Source: JADFQT01 sp965216025 (GTDB lineage Bacteria; Chloroflexota; Dehalococcoidia; Lucifugimonadales; UBA3495). Taken from it: a stretch of DNA of 64,000 bases. Made by a program: the position numbers and the translations under genes. Under the pieces are notes generated by a model, which was not told where the DNA came from, did no database searches, and saw only the letters and a list, made by a program, of their open reading frames with translations. Position 1 is the first letter of the stretch; every line of letters begins with the position of its first letter. Below, piece by piece: positions 45,375-53,992 of this stretch. The stretch lies in contig CBDCEX010000018.1 in assembly GCA_965216025.1 (NCBI GenBank), positions 744,001 to 808,000 of the forward strand, in the 5' to 3' direction.

Positions 45375-46799
45375 CTACCGCATAAGCCGGACCAGTTTCC
45401 TGATAATACGGCCGGAAGCACCAGACAACAATCCGGAAACTCTGAGCTGGCTGGAGACCTGCATATTCGCCATGGAGTAGGTGGGATAAACGTGGATCGA
45501 ATCCGCCAGATCGCCAACCTTTCTCCCCTGGTCCAGGGCCAGGGTCCACTCGTGGATCATCTCTCCCGCCCGTTGGCTTACCACAGTGGCCCCCAGCAAT
45601 TTGCCGTTGGGCTGGTGCACCAGCTTGATAAATCCGGCGGATGCGCCGTCGGTTAGGGCTCGGTCCACCCGGGCCATCGGCCAGTTGGTGACCTCTATGC
45701 GGTGCCCGTACCTGTCCCTGGCCTGCTGCTCGGTCAGGCCAACGTGAGCGACCTCCGGATCGGTGAAGGTGGTCCAGGGGACCCGGTCTAACACGGCCCT
45801 GGTGGACCCGGGCAATAGAGCATTACGAACTGCCATGAAACCCTGCCAGCTGGCGTAATGGGTGAACTGGACCCCCCCCAGACAGTCGCCGGCGGCGTAG
45901 ATGTGGCGCTGGCTGGTGCGCAGGCTCCGGTTCACTTTTATCCCATTCGGACCGTAATCCACGCCCGCCCGCTCCAGCTCCAACCCAGATAAACGGGCCC
46001 GCCTTCCCACTGTCAGCAGCAAGGCATCCCCGGAGACCGGTCCCTGGCTGGTGGTTAGCTTAATCCTGCTGGAATTCTGATCATTCTTTTCAATCTTCTC
46101 CACCGGAGCATCGAGATGGAATTCAACACCCTCATTGGCCAGTTCATCTAGAATCAGGCTGGAGGCCTCCGGTTCGTCCTGGAGGAGGATTCGGGGGGCG
46201 GCTTCGACCAGAGAAACCCGGGAGCCCAGGCGCCGGAAGGCCTGCGCCAGCTCGCAGCCGATGGGGCCTCCGCCCACTACCAGTAGGTGCTCCGGCAGCG
46301 CTTCCAAGTCCCAGATAGTTTCATAGGTCAGGTAGCCAACCTGGTCCAGGCCGGGTATGGGCGGTATTAGCGGCCCGGCGCCGGTGGCTATCAAAATCCT
46401 GCGGGCCTTCAATTCCGCGTCGGCGGTCACGATGGTGTTGGGGTCGAGGAACCTAGCCTCGCCCAGAAATACGTCGATACCCTGGGAGCGCAACTCCTCG
46501 GCTGACTCAGCGAGGGCTATCCCTTCCATCACCTCCCGCACCTTGGACATCACGGCTGGGAAGTCGACCTTTGGTGGTCCGGCGGAGATTCCGGATTGGG
46601 GAGCCGTCCGCAGCTCGTGGGCCGTCCGGGCGATGCGCAGCAGGGTCTTGCTGGGCACGCAGCCCGTCCAGGTGCAGTCGCCGCCCGGGCGCGACTTCTC
46701 TACCAGGGCTACTCTCAGCCCCAGTCGGACCGCGAAATCCGCCGCTGTCAGTCCCGCCGAGCCGCCACCGATTATTAGAAAATCATATTGGGTTCTCAC
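45375..46799 (-). CDS. Class I pyridine nucleotide-disulfide oxidoreductase (MerA/Lpd-like)
   Basis: A 474-residue FAD enzyme. The FAD-binding motif is IIGGGSAGLTAADFA at residues 9-23, the redox-active cysteine pair lies in GGDCTWTGCVPSKTLL near 39-54, and a NAD(P) motif LLVVGGGPIGCELAQAF comes near 170-186. The dimer interface HVYPTYSMA holds the catalytic His region. This looks like a mercuric-reductase-related or uncharacterised subgroup, but the extra MerA cysteines are absent. GTG start. Confidence 0.88.
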   Translation of the reverse strand: MRTQYDFLIIGGGSAGLTAADFAVRLGLRVALVEKSRPGGDCTWTGCVPSKTLLRIARTAHELRTAPQSGISAGPPKVDFPAVMSKVREVMEGIALAESAEELRSQGIDVFLGEARFLDPNTIVTADAELKARRILIATGAGPLIPPIPGLDQVGYLTYETIWDLEALPEHLLVVGGGPIGCELAQAFRRLGSRVSLVEAAPRILLQDEPEASSLILDELANEGVEFHLDAPVEKIEKNDQNSSRIKLTTSQGPVSGDALLLTVGRRARLSGLELERAGVDYGPNGIKVNRSLRTSQRHIYAAGDCLGGVQFTHYASWQGFMAVRNALLPGSTRAVLDRVPWTTFTDPEVAHVGLTEQQARDRYGHRIEVTNWPMARVDRALTDGASAGFIKLVHQPNGKLLGATVVSQRAGEMIHEWTLALDQGRKVGDLADSIHVYPTYSMANMQVSSQLRVSGLLSGASGRIIRKLVRLMR

Positions 46800-47099
46800 C
46801 CACGCTCTCCGGCAAGGTTATTGATCTCCGAGGAAGTTGCTAAACTTGGGGGCCCCAAATAATGCCCGGGCCGGGACTTCCTACGCTTATTTGATGTGCC
46901 GATTGGGGTAAGGGGTGTGGCGAACAGCGGGGCGGATAGTGCCAAGAACGGCAATCCAAATATACACCACCCGCCCATCCTGGTATAATCCCGCCCATCA
47001 GCTATCTGGGGCCCCATAGCGAAGCCAAGCTGGGATCTACCTTGTCCGCCATGCCAACGCATCACGCTTCATCTTGGCATTAGTCTTAAAGGGGGTGCC
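46800..47099. other. Intergenic region upstream of the SMP-30 gene
   Basis: No gene seen. A perfect TATAAT lies at 46984-46989 but lacks a good -35 match 17 bp upstream. A GGGGG ribosome site precedes the next ATG. Confidence 0.4.
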
Positions 47100-48002
47100 A
47101 TGCCCGACCAACTGTCCAGCATATTGGAGTCCACTGAGCCTACCCTTCTGACCAGCGGTTGGCACCGTACCGAGGGACCTCTATGGCATCCCGGCGGCTA
47201 TGTGACCTTTGTCGACCTGCAGGGCTGCCAACTGCTTAGATGGGACACCGATGGCCGGGTGAGTGTGGTGCGGGAAGACACCGGGGAGGGGAATGGCTGC
47301 ACCTTGGACCGGCAGGGGCGGCTGCTGATGTGCGAGGGCGCCGATCACCGGCGATTGACCCGAATGGAGACAGATGGCTCAGTAACCACCCTGGCCGACC
47401 GCTGGCAGGGCAAGCGGTTCAACAAACCCAACGATGTCATCTGCCGGTCCGATGGCACTATCTACTTTACTGATCCAGAGCTGCGGTTGCCGGAGGATCA
47501 GCGGGAGCTGGGCTTCGCCGGGGTCTATCGTATCGATCCCCAGGACCAGCTGCACCTGGCCACTGAACAGTGCGTCTACCCCAATGGGCTGGCTCTGTCT
47601 CCCGACGAATCGATATTGTACGTGGCCATCAGCCGGGAGAGCCCCCAATGTTTCATTGAGGAAGAAAAGGGTGAGTATTGCGCCCATCGCCGTATCGAAG
47701 CCTTCGACGTGGCCGCCGATGGAACCCTGAGCAACCAGCGGCTTTTCTGCGATATGTCCTCCGCAGACGCGGGAGTCCCCGATGGGATGAAGGTCGATAC
47801 CCTGGGTAGAGTCTTCTGCGTTGGGTCGGGGGGCTTTTGGATTATCGACCCCAGCGGCGAGGTGTTGGGGGTGGCAAAAATGCCCGAGATCACCCGCAAC
47901 CTGGCCTTCGGTGGGCCGGATTTTCGCACTCTGTACCTCACTCCAGGCGACTCTTTGTCGATGCTAAGGGTTAAGACCCCAGGAATTGGAGCTTTTAGCT
48001 AG
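47100..48002 (+). CDS. SMP-30/gluconolactonase-like beta-propeller
   Basis: A 300-residue six-bladed propeller of the SMP-30/gluconolactonase/LRE family. Seen: TEGPLWHPGGYVTFVDLQG with the metal-ligand glutamate near residue 22, FNKPNDVICRSDGTIYFTDP with Asn and Asp ligands near 105-124, YPNGLALSPDESILYVA near 164, and VPDGMKVDTLGRVFC near 222. The pattern supports a divalent-metal lactonase; the substrate is open. Confidence 0.9.
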   Translation: MPDQLSSILESTEPTLLTSGWHRTEGPLWHPGGYVTFVDLQGCQLLRWDTDGRVSVVREDTGEGNGCTLDRQGRLLMCEGADHRRLTRMETDGSVTTLADRWQGKRFNKPNDVICRSDGTIYFTDPELRLPEDQRELGFAGVYRIDPQDQLHLATEQCVYPNGLALSPDESILYVAISRESPQCFIEEEKGEYCAHRRIEAFDVAADGTLSNQRLFCDMSSADAGVPDGMKVDTLGRVFCVGSGGFWIIDPSGEVLGVAKMPEITRNLAFGGPDFRTLYLTPGDSLSMLRVKTPGIGAFS

Positions 48003-48080
48003 AGGTTCCAACTTACGCAGGTCGATAGCCCCTTGGTTTGCCAGGCAGGTCGCGCGCAGGAACCGGAGCGGAAGGATTGA

Positions 48081-48109
48081 TTGACCCTTGACCCTATAGC
48101 TGGGATAAT
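48081..48109 (+). promoter_or_regulatory. Sigma70-like promoter of the NHL protein gene
   Basis: TTGACC at 48081-48086 and GATAAT at 48104-48109 with a 17-bp spacer, followed by GAGGAGG and ATG at 48141. Predicted transcript start near 48116. Confidence 0.6.
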
Positions 48110-48140
48110 CACAGCCAAGCTACAGTAGAGGAGGTAATCT

Positions 48141-49058
48141 ATGACTACAGCCAACGTGGTGGGCAGCGGAAAATATACTTACGAGATTGACTACCACTGG
48201 GCCAAACTGCCGACCGGATGGGCCATGCCCGCCGCCGCGGTGTTCGGCGACTCCCAAGACCGGGTGTACTGCTTCAACCGGGACCCGGATCATCCCATAA
48301 TGATCTTCGACCGGGAAGGAAATTACATCTCCTCCTGGGGTGGCGGACTGTTTGCCTTCCCCCACGCCATCATTCTGGACAAGGATGACAATGTCTGGCT
48401 GGTGGAGCGCAACGAGTGCCAGATTATGAAGTTCACCAAGGATGGTGAGCTATTGTTTACCCTGGGCACCAAGGGGTTTCGCTCGGATACCGGTGCCGAC
48501 AATACCGATTTCAGCTCCAACGGCTGGAAAGACGTGACCCACGGAGGAGACCCCTTCAACCTGCCTGCTGGGATAGCGGTGAACGATGCCGGGGAGATTT
48601 TCATCGCCGACGGCTACGCCAACGCCCGGGTCCACAAGTTTGCCGCCGATGGCGAGCATCTGCTGTCTTGGGGCGAGCCCGGCGACGGGCCCAGCGAGTT
48701 TCACCTGCCCCACGGCGCCTGGATTGACCGGCGGGGCCGCCTGCTGATAACCGACCGCGAGAATGACCGCATTCAGGTATTTTCTCAGGATGGAGAGCAC
48801 CTTACCACCTGGCCCACCAAGCTAATCGGTGCGGCGGTCATCTTTGTCGACGACGAGGACATAGTCTACGTCGCGGAGCACAATGGCGGAATGGTCAGCA
48901 TTTTGAATCTGGATGGGGAGCGGCTGGCCCAGTGGGGTTCCCAGACCCATCGTTCCTGCCACGGAATATGGGTAGACTCTCACAAGGACCTCTACGTCGT
49001 AGAGCCCTACGAGGGTAGCCAGGGGCGCACCGTGGTGAAGTTTACGCGCAAAGGCTAG
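48141..49058 (+). CDS. NHL-repeat six-bladed propeller protein
   Basis: A 305-residue propeller related to the lyase domain of peptidyl-amidating enzymes and NHL proteins. Repeats include NPAGIAVNDAGEIFIADGYANARVHKF-like text, FHLPHGAWIDRRGRLLITDRENDRIQVF, and DIVYVAEHNGGMVSIL. The residues needed for catalysis in amidating lyases cannot be confirmed. No signal peptide. Strong GAGGAGG upstream. It follows the SMP-30 gene but has its own promoter. Confidence 0.87.
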   Translation: MTTANVVGSGKYTYEIDYHWAKLPTGWAMPAAAVFGDSQDRVYCFNRDPDHPIMIFDREGNYISSWGGGLFAFPHAIILDKDDNVWLVERNECQIMKFTKDGELLFTLGTKGFRSDTGADNTDFSSNGWKDVTHGGDPFNLPAGIAVNDAGEIFIADGYANARVHKFAADGEHLLSWGEPGDGPSEFHLPHGAWIDRRGRLLITDRENDRIQVFSQDGEHLTTWPTKLIGAAVIFVDDEDIVYVAEHNGGMVSILNLDGERLAQWGSQTHRSCHGIWVDSHKDLYVVEPYEGSQGRTVVKFTRKG

Positions 49059-49147
49059 GCTAGATCATTGCGGCCTCGGGCCGTGCTTTGCTATATTGGA
49101 ACGGGCGTTTACGGACGCCCGGTCCGTACGCCCGGTCCGTATACAGT

Positions 49148-49223
49148 GGGGCTGTAGCTCAACTGGGAGAGCGCTTCAATGGCATTGAAGAGGTAGTGGG
49201 TTCGACCCCCACCAGCTCCACCA
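49148..49223 (+). tRNA. tRNA-Ala (GGC)
   Basis: A full cloverleaf: acceptor GGGGCTG/CAGCTCC, D arm GCTC...GAGC, anticodon stem CTTCA/TGAAG with loop ATGGCAT (anticodon GGC), T arm GTGGG/CCCAC with TTCGACC loop, discriminator A, and encoded CCA. Confidence 0.98.
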
Positions 49224-49610
49224 CAATGGACAATAACAAGAACTTCGGGTCCATTTAACGGGAAGCTTCTGACGGTTCCTTCCGGGTCTTCCCTCATAAT
49301 TCCGGCTCTTCGATTCGATTGCACCTTGCTGAAAATGTGTCCCACAGCCATTCACCTCTAGAAATCTCCAAATAGCCGTTAGGATTGCTGTGCAGGTAAA
49401 AGGAAAGCAGTACAACGAGCATCGGATGATGGTGGTTCATACCGGGTTACAGCAACTTGTCAACGAGCAGTGGGCTTCTTTCCTAGCCAGTCCTCTGGTC
49501 TACCACCATCAACGGCACCCCCGATAGGAAGCCGAACTAACTCCGGTTCTTCGGCGCAGCCGAACTCTCCGGGCCGTTCGGGTTTCGCTGAATTTACCCT
49601 TCCTCTTTAA
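49224..49610. other. Noncoding stretch after tRNA-Ala
   Basis: No supported gene. An open stretch around 49380-49530 encodes about 45 residues without a start codon or recognised family. I looked for a second copy of the tRNA 3' end that would mark an integration site and found none in the window. Confidence 0.4.
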
Positions 49611-51084
49611 CTAGTCCTCTTTAATTAGCTGCCCGTAGGCTGGCTTGGCAACCAGCCCAGTGCCGTCGGTGAATATCTGCTTAACTTCCAAAAAATCGTC
49701 CAGCCCGTGATAGCCCAGCTCTCTCCCGATACCGCTTTGCTTAAAGCCGCCCCAGATGCCTTCCACCGGTTGCGCGTAGTTATCCCAGATCCACACGGTG
49801 CCCGCCCGAACGCGTCTCGCCACTCGGAGGGCCCGGGGATAATCGGCACTCCAGACTCCGGCAACCAGGCCAAAGTCCACCGCGTTAGCCAGTTCTATGG
49901 CCTCATCCTCTTCTTGAAAGGTAGTTACAGTAACCACCGGTCCAAAGATTTCCTCCTGGCTTATGCTTGAAGAGTTATCCACCCGGTCGAAAATTGTCGG
50001 CTCGACGTAATAGCCGTGATCGTAGTCGCCTCCAGTTAACTTACCACCGCCGGTAACCAGCTCGAATCCGGCATCTTCGCCCAACTCGATGTAATCCAAG
50101 ACTATCTTTTCCTGGCTGCTGGAAATTAGCGGACCCAGGTCGGTGGATTGGTCTGCGGGATGGCCGACATCAATTTTACCCGTTAGCTCTACCACTCTGG
50201 AGAGGAAGCGATCGTGAATCCTTTCGTGGAGTAACAACCTGGTGGTAGCGCCACAAGCCTGCCCGGCGTTGCGGAACATCCCGAAAATCGCCGCTCGCGC
50301 CGCCGCTTCCACATCTGCATCATCGAACACCACAAAGGGCGCCTTTCCTCCCAACTCCAAACTAACCCTTTTTACTTGCATTGCGGCCTGAGCTGCAATC
50401 AGTTTGCCGGTGCTAGTTTCTCCGGTGAAGGAATTGCCGGGGCCTGAGACAAAATTTATCACCCCAGCGGGCAGACGGGTCTGATGGAGCAGCTTGACCA
50501 ATTCATACCCGGCTGCGGGGGTGTAGCTGGCTGGCTTTATCACCAGGGTACAGCCTGCGGCTAGGGCCGGAGCAACCTTGCGGGCTGTCTGGGTCAGGGG
50601 AAAGTTCCAGGGAGTAATTAACCCAACTACGCCGACAGGCTCTTTAACCAGGTTGATCATGGACCCGTTAGGCAGGGTAAAACTCTCTCCGTACAGCTTG
50701 CCCGCCAGACCGCTGTAGAATTCGAAGATGTCCGCCGCGGCACTAACGTGGGGAATTGCCTGGCGCATTGGCATTCCGACTTCCACGCTTACCACCTGGG
50801 CCAGGCGCTCCGCATTTTGCCGAATCAGGTGAGCTGTGTTGAACAGCACCTCTTCTCGTAATTTGTAGTTGTAGATCCAATTGTCCACGTTGCTGTCGAA
50901 TGCGGAGCGGGCGGCGTCTACGGCGGCCCGCATATCCTCCAGAGCACCTTGGGCCGCCAGGGTTTCTATTTGACGGGTGTCTGCTGGATTCTCCCTTTGG
51001 AACCAATTATCTCCTGCCGGCTTTCCCTCCTCCCCATTAATGAAAAACGAGCAAGACAGGGGGAGCCGAATTGAATAACCAGTT

Positions 51085-51969
51085 CTAAACCAAAGCCAAG
51101 GTGGGAACTACATTTTGCAGCGATGGCAAAGGTAGGGAAGGTGTAAAAATCAATGCATCGGCTCGAGCTTGTAACAGGGTTCGGCAGCGATGTTTCACTT
51201 CATCCTTACGGTGAGCTAGTCCGCCGAAGAATGCATTCATCTTCTCTTGGACTTGGGCTTTTGTTCCCAGGCATTCGTTGGCCGTGACCTCTTCCCTGGC
51301 CCAGTCCCAGACGGCTTCGTCGGCATTGAAGTCTGGGCTGTAGGCCGGTAAGGCCACCAGCCTCGGCTGCAAGTCAGGGGTGGTCAAATAGCTGCGAATC
51401 GCTTCTCCTCGGTGGGCTGGCCCATTGTCCCAAATCACTACCAGAGGTCCAGGATGTTTTTCTCTTAGCTGCCGTAAAAAGGCGGTGGAGGTCTCGGCAT
51501 TGCTGTTGCCGGCTATTTCCATGGCTTCCACCTCCCCAGCCTCCAAGCAAACTCCCGAGTAGTAGCAGGCCTTCTCTCCTCACCGAGGACTGGTAGAGTC
51601 CACCAGCGCCGGCTCTCCCTTGAGCACCCATTTCCCCCTCAGATCGGCATCGGCCCGAAAGTGGGCTTCGTCTACGAAGAAGATCTTGGCTCCACTCTCT
51701 TGGGCCTCCTCTCGGATTTGGCTGTACTGGAGGACGAAGGCTTTCCGCGCTTCATCCTTGGCTTTCAGGAGGCGTTTCTTGGGTCGCTTCAGCACGAAGC
51801 CCAACCGATGGAGGTAGTTCAAGCAACTGCTTCGACTCAGCCCCAGGTCAAAGCTCTGCTTGAGAAATTGCCTCACTACTTTCCAATTCCAGTTGGACAA
51901 TTCAACTCCCGCCTCTCCAGGCGGATTTTGCACCGCAGACTTCAGTTGGTTCTGTTGACCCCAGTTCAA
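51085..51969 (-). pseudogene. IS630 DDE frame, copy 3, with a nonsense codon
   Basis: Nearly the same as the copy 1 DDE frame, but the tryptophan codon after STSPR is TGA (51580-51582) instead of TGG. The first part (51580-51969) ends there; the rest (from about 51546 to 51085) still encodes the second and third catalytic residues. Since TGA here replaces Trp, this is damage, not a selenocysteine site. Confidence 0.92.
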
Positions 51970-52322
51970 GACGGGGGGGAACCCCCAGTCTGTTCAAAGA
52001 CCAAACCTTGGGCCCCGCCTCGGCGAAAGTTGGCCAGCCAGTTTCCAATGGTATGAGGCTCTCTGTCCAAAGCCTCAGCCACCTGGATAGCCGACCACCC
52101 TTGGGCCAACAACCATAGCCCGTGCCATCGCTCTCGCTCTCGCTCTCGAGGTGTTGGCGCTCGATACATCCTTTCCCGTAAGTCACCTACATTGAGTTGC
52201 CACTCTTCCATGAGTTGCACTATTTCCTTCATCCCTTCCACCACCGCCACTCGATTTCTTTTACAGAATATCGCAACTCCTCTTCGGGTTCGCTTTATGT
52301 AGGTTTCACCTTAGCTTTGGTT
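51088..52322 (-). mobile_element. IS630-family insertion sequence, copy 3 (1235 bp, transposase broken)
   Basis: Terminal repeats as in copy 1, TA duplication at 51086-51087 and 52323-52324, restored target CTAG. It is 6 bp longer than copy 1 because of one extra CGAGAG-type unit in the RERERE stretch of the HTH frame. Confidence 0.95.
51966..52250 (-). CDS. IS630 transposase N-terminal frame, copy 3
   Basis: Ninety-four residues. It has the helix-turn-helix region and ends by TGA just after the conserved C7 run. It carries an expanded RERERERE segment compared with copies 1 and 2. The GTG two codons in (52244) corresponds to the start used for the other copies. Confidence 0.85.
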   Translation of the reverse strand: MAVVEGMKEIVQLMEEWQLNVGDLRERMYRAPTPRERERERWHGLWLLAQGWSAIQVAEALDREPHTIGNWLANFRRGGAQGLVFEQTGGSPPS

Positions 52323-52335
52323 TAGACGGATCCAT

Positions 52336-52931
52336 ATTTTCAAACTCCTTTCGGCAAAATTGAATTTCAATATGCTGCCAGTTCCTCTACTTTGCCAGGG
52401 TGGTACTGCGAGGATTTGTTTAACGAGTTCGGCTCAGCAACATCAAGTCTCCGTATTGAATAGCCTGGAGAGGCCAGGTCCGGCTAGGTACTGGCCAATC
52501 GATTTGGGTTTAAAGCAGCTAGAACCGGCACTGGCGAAGATCCCTTTAGGATCAAGTCCGCCAGCCCTTCGCCCATTCCGCTACTCCATAATATTCCCTT
52601 TCTACCGCCACCGGTTGCCAGGTACAAGTTTTGCCAGCCTGGCACTGCTCCCACGATGGGTTAGGCCATTCTCGGAGAGGGGGCGCAGGCAAGCGGATTG
52701 CTGTACCAACCCCGGGGACGGCTACCTCCTGTTGTTTTTACCATCCCGTCGGTCATCAACTGTTCGAGCACGGTACGCTCTGACCGGCCGGCGGCGCGCT
52801 GGCTGAGACCCGGTTGCCCACCGAGCGGGCGGTGTGGCCCGGTCCAATCAGGTCATCCACCTGCAAAATGTCTTGTTATCGAGCTTGGGACCGTCGGGTC
52901 GGGTTTACGGCCAAGGAGATGGAGACAGGCA
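52336..52931. other. Noncoding stretch between the aldehyde dehydrogenase and LLM genes
   Basis: About 600 bp with no supported gene. The first 20 bp hold the ribosome site and leader of the disrupted aldehyde dehydrogenase. A palindrome GATCCCTTTAGGATC at about 52539-52553 lies within text that looks tRNA-like but does not fold as a tRNA. Confidence 0.4.
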
Positions 52932-53934
52932 TTAAGGCAGGCGGCTAACGAACTCCTCGGATATCATCTGTAGGTACTCGAGGCGGGCGCTCTGTCCGCT
53001 GGGTAGGTTGAGGCAAGCCAAGCCCAGGTATTCCAAACCCGTCCTCCTCGTGGCAGCGGGTGATCAGCTCTACACAATCACTGGGACTGCCGGCTATTGC
53101 CCAGTCGGCCAGGTCCCGAGACCCACCAAGCCCCAAGCCCACAGTGGTGGCTTCTTGCATGTTGAATGAGGAGTACATTCCGGCCTTGGCCTCGCCGGCA
53201 AGTTTGGCCTGGGACACTGCCGTTTCCCGGTCTTTGGCGATGGCCATGGACCGGTTGGCTGCCAATAGACCGCGAGAACCTTTACCCACCTCTACAAGGG
53301 CCTGCTGGTATTTACCGGCCAGGAACCGAAAGTCCTCCCAGCTTGGCTGAGGACCGATTAGACAGGCATCCCCCATAGCGGCAGCCCGGCGGGCGGCTCC
53401 GGCGCTTTGAGCTGCGATCCAAATAGGCGGGTGGGGTTTCTGAACTGGAGTAATCGTCATTCTGGCTTCATGGGCTTGCCAGTGTTTGCCTTCGAATGTT
53501 ACCTCTTCACCCGTCCATAGCTGTTGCATAAGGTTGATGGACTCTTCAAACCGGCTGACTCGATCTTTCCGGTTAGTGCCGAAGGCCTCCAACTCCCTTT
53601 CCCGATAGCCGAGACCTACGCCGAGGACAAACCTTCCTCCACTGAGGTGGTCCAGCGTTACCGTCTGCTCAGCTATATCTACCGGGTTGTGATAGGTGAG
53701 CAGAAGGATGCCGGTCATCAGTTTCATGCTGCCGGTATCCGGTGCCAGGCGGGCCAGGGTTTGCATGGGCTGCAGCCACATGGTGGGATAGGCGATAAAA
53801 TGCTGGGGCATATATATTGCCGAGAAGCCCAGAGCCGCGGCATGCCGGCATACCTCCGCGGCCGCCTCAACTTGCTCGAAAGGAGGCCGGTTGGGGTCTT
53901 CCAGGTAATCCCTTATGTATATTCCTACATCCAT
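52932..53934 (-). pseudogene. LLM-class flavin oxidoreductase with a C-terminal frameshift
   Basis: From ATG 53934 (MDVGIYIRDYL) the protein is a normal luciferase-like oxidoreductase: HFIAYPTMWLQPMQTLARLAP, VTLDHLSGGRFVLGVGLGYRERELEAFG, and GSPSDCVELI. After CHEEDG the frame turns into unfamiliar proline-rich sequence and stops at 52945. One base less in the T run near 53033 gives LEYLGLACLNLP and LEYLQMISEEFVSRLP, ending at TAA 52932-52934, a natural family ending. The length difference is exactly one base. A homopolymer sequence error is as likely as a true mutation. Confidence 0.8.
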
Positions 53935-53992
53935 ATATCCTTTATCCTGCCGGATCTCAGATATGCCGGCGGGATGTGAGTCCTTGCGGCAT

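Larger units (their letters stand above)
49611..52335 (-). pseudogene. Aldehyde dehydrogenase gene split by IS630 just after its start codon
   Basis: The main part (49611-51085) encodes an ALDH: TPWNFPLTQTARK, FTGETSTGKLIAAQA, catalytic Glu in LELGGKAPF, nucleophile Cys in NAGQACGATTR, and C-terminal GGFKQSGIGRELG. Its N-terminal part FINGEEGKPAGDNW reads up to the IS630 end. On the far side, ATG at 52335-52333, with AAGGAG upstream, runs MDPS into the IS. Removing IS630 and one TA gives an unbroken frame MDPSRTGYSIRL... into FINGEE. The insertion therefore hit codons 4-5. Downstream restarts such as the ATG at 50933 may give a truncated protein. Confidence 0.9.

Noticed and set aside
51580..51582. 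TGA inside the IS630 copy 3 DDE frame as a possible selenocysteine codon
   Set aside because: The other two copies have TGG (Trp) here, so this is a nonsense mutation in a transposon.
52500..52600. tRNA-like text on the minus strand (GGAGTAGCGGAATGGG..., GCGGACTTGATCC, GGTTCTAG)
   Set aside because: I tried to fold it as tRNA-Leu, tRNA-Ser and tRNA-Sec. No T arm or acceptor pairing works, and the loop has no plausible anticodon position. It was tempting because of the nearby selenoprotein, but it does not support selC.
52360..52806. 148-residue open frame on the plus strand
   Set aside because: Composition is not protein-like (many Pro/Arg/Ser without pattern), no ribosome site, no resemblance to known families.
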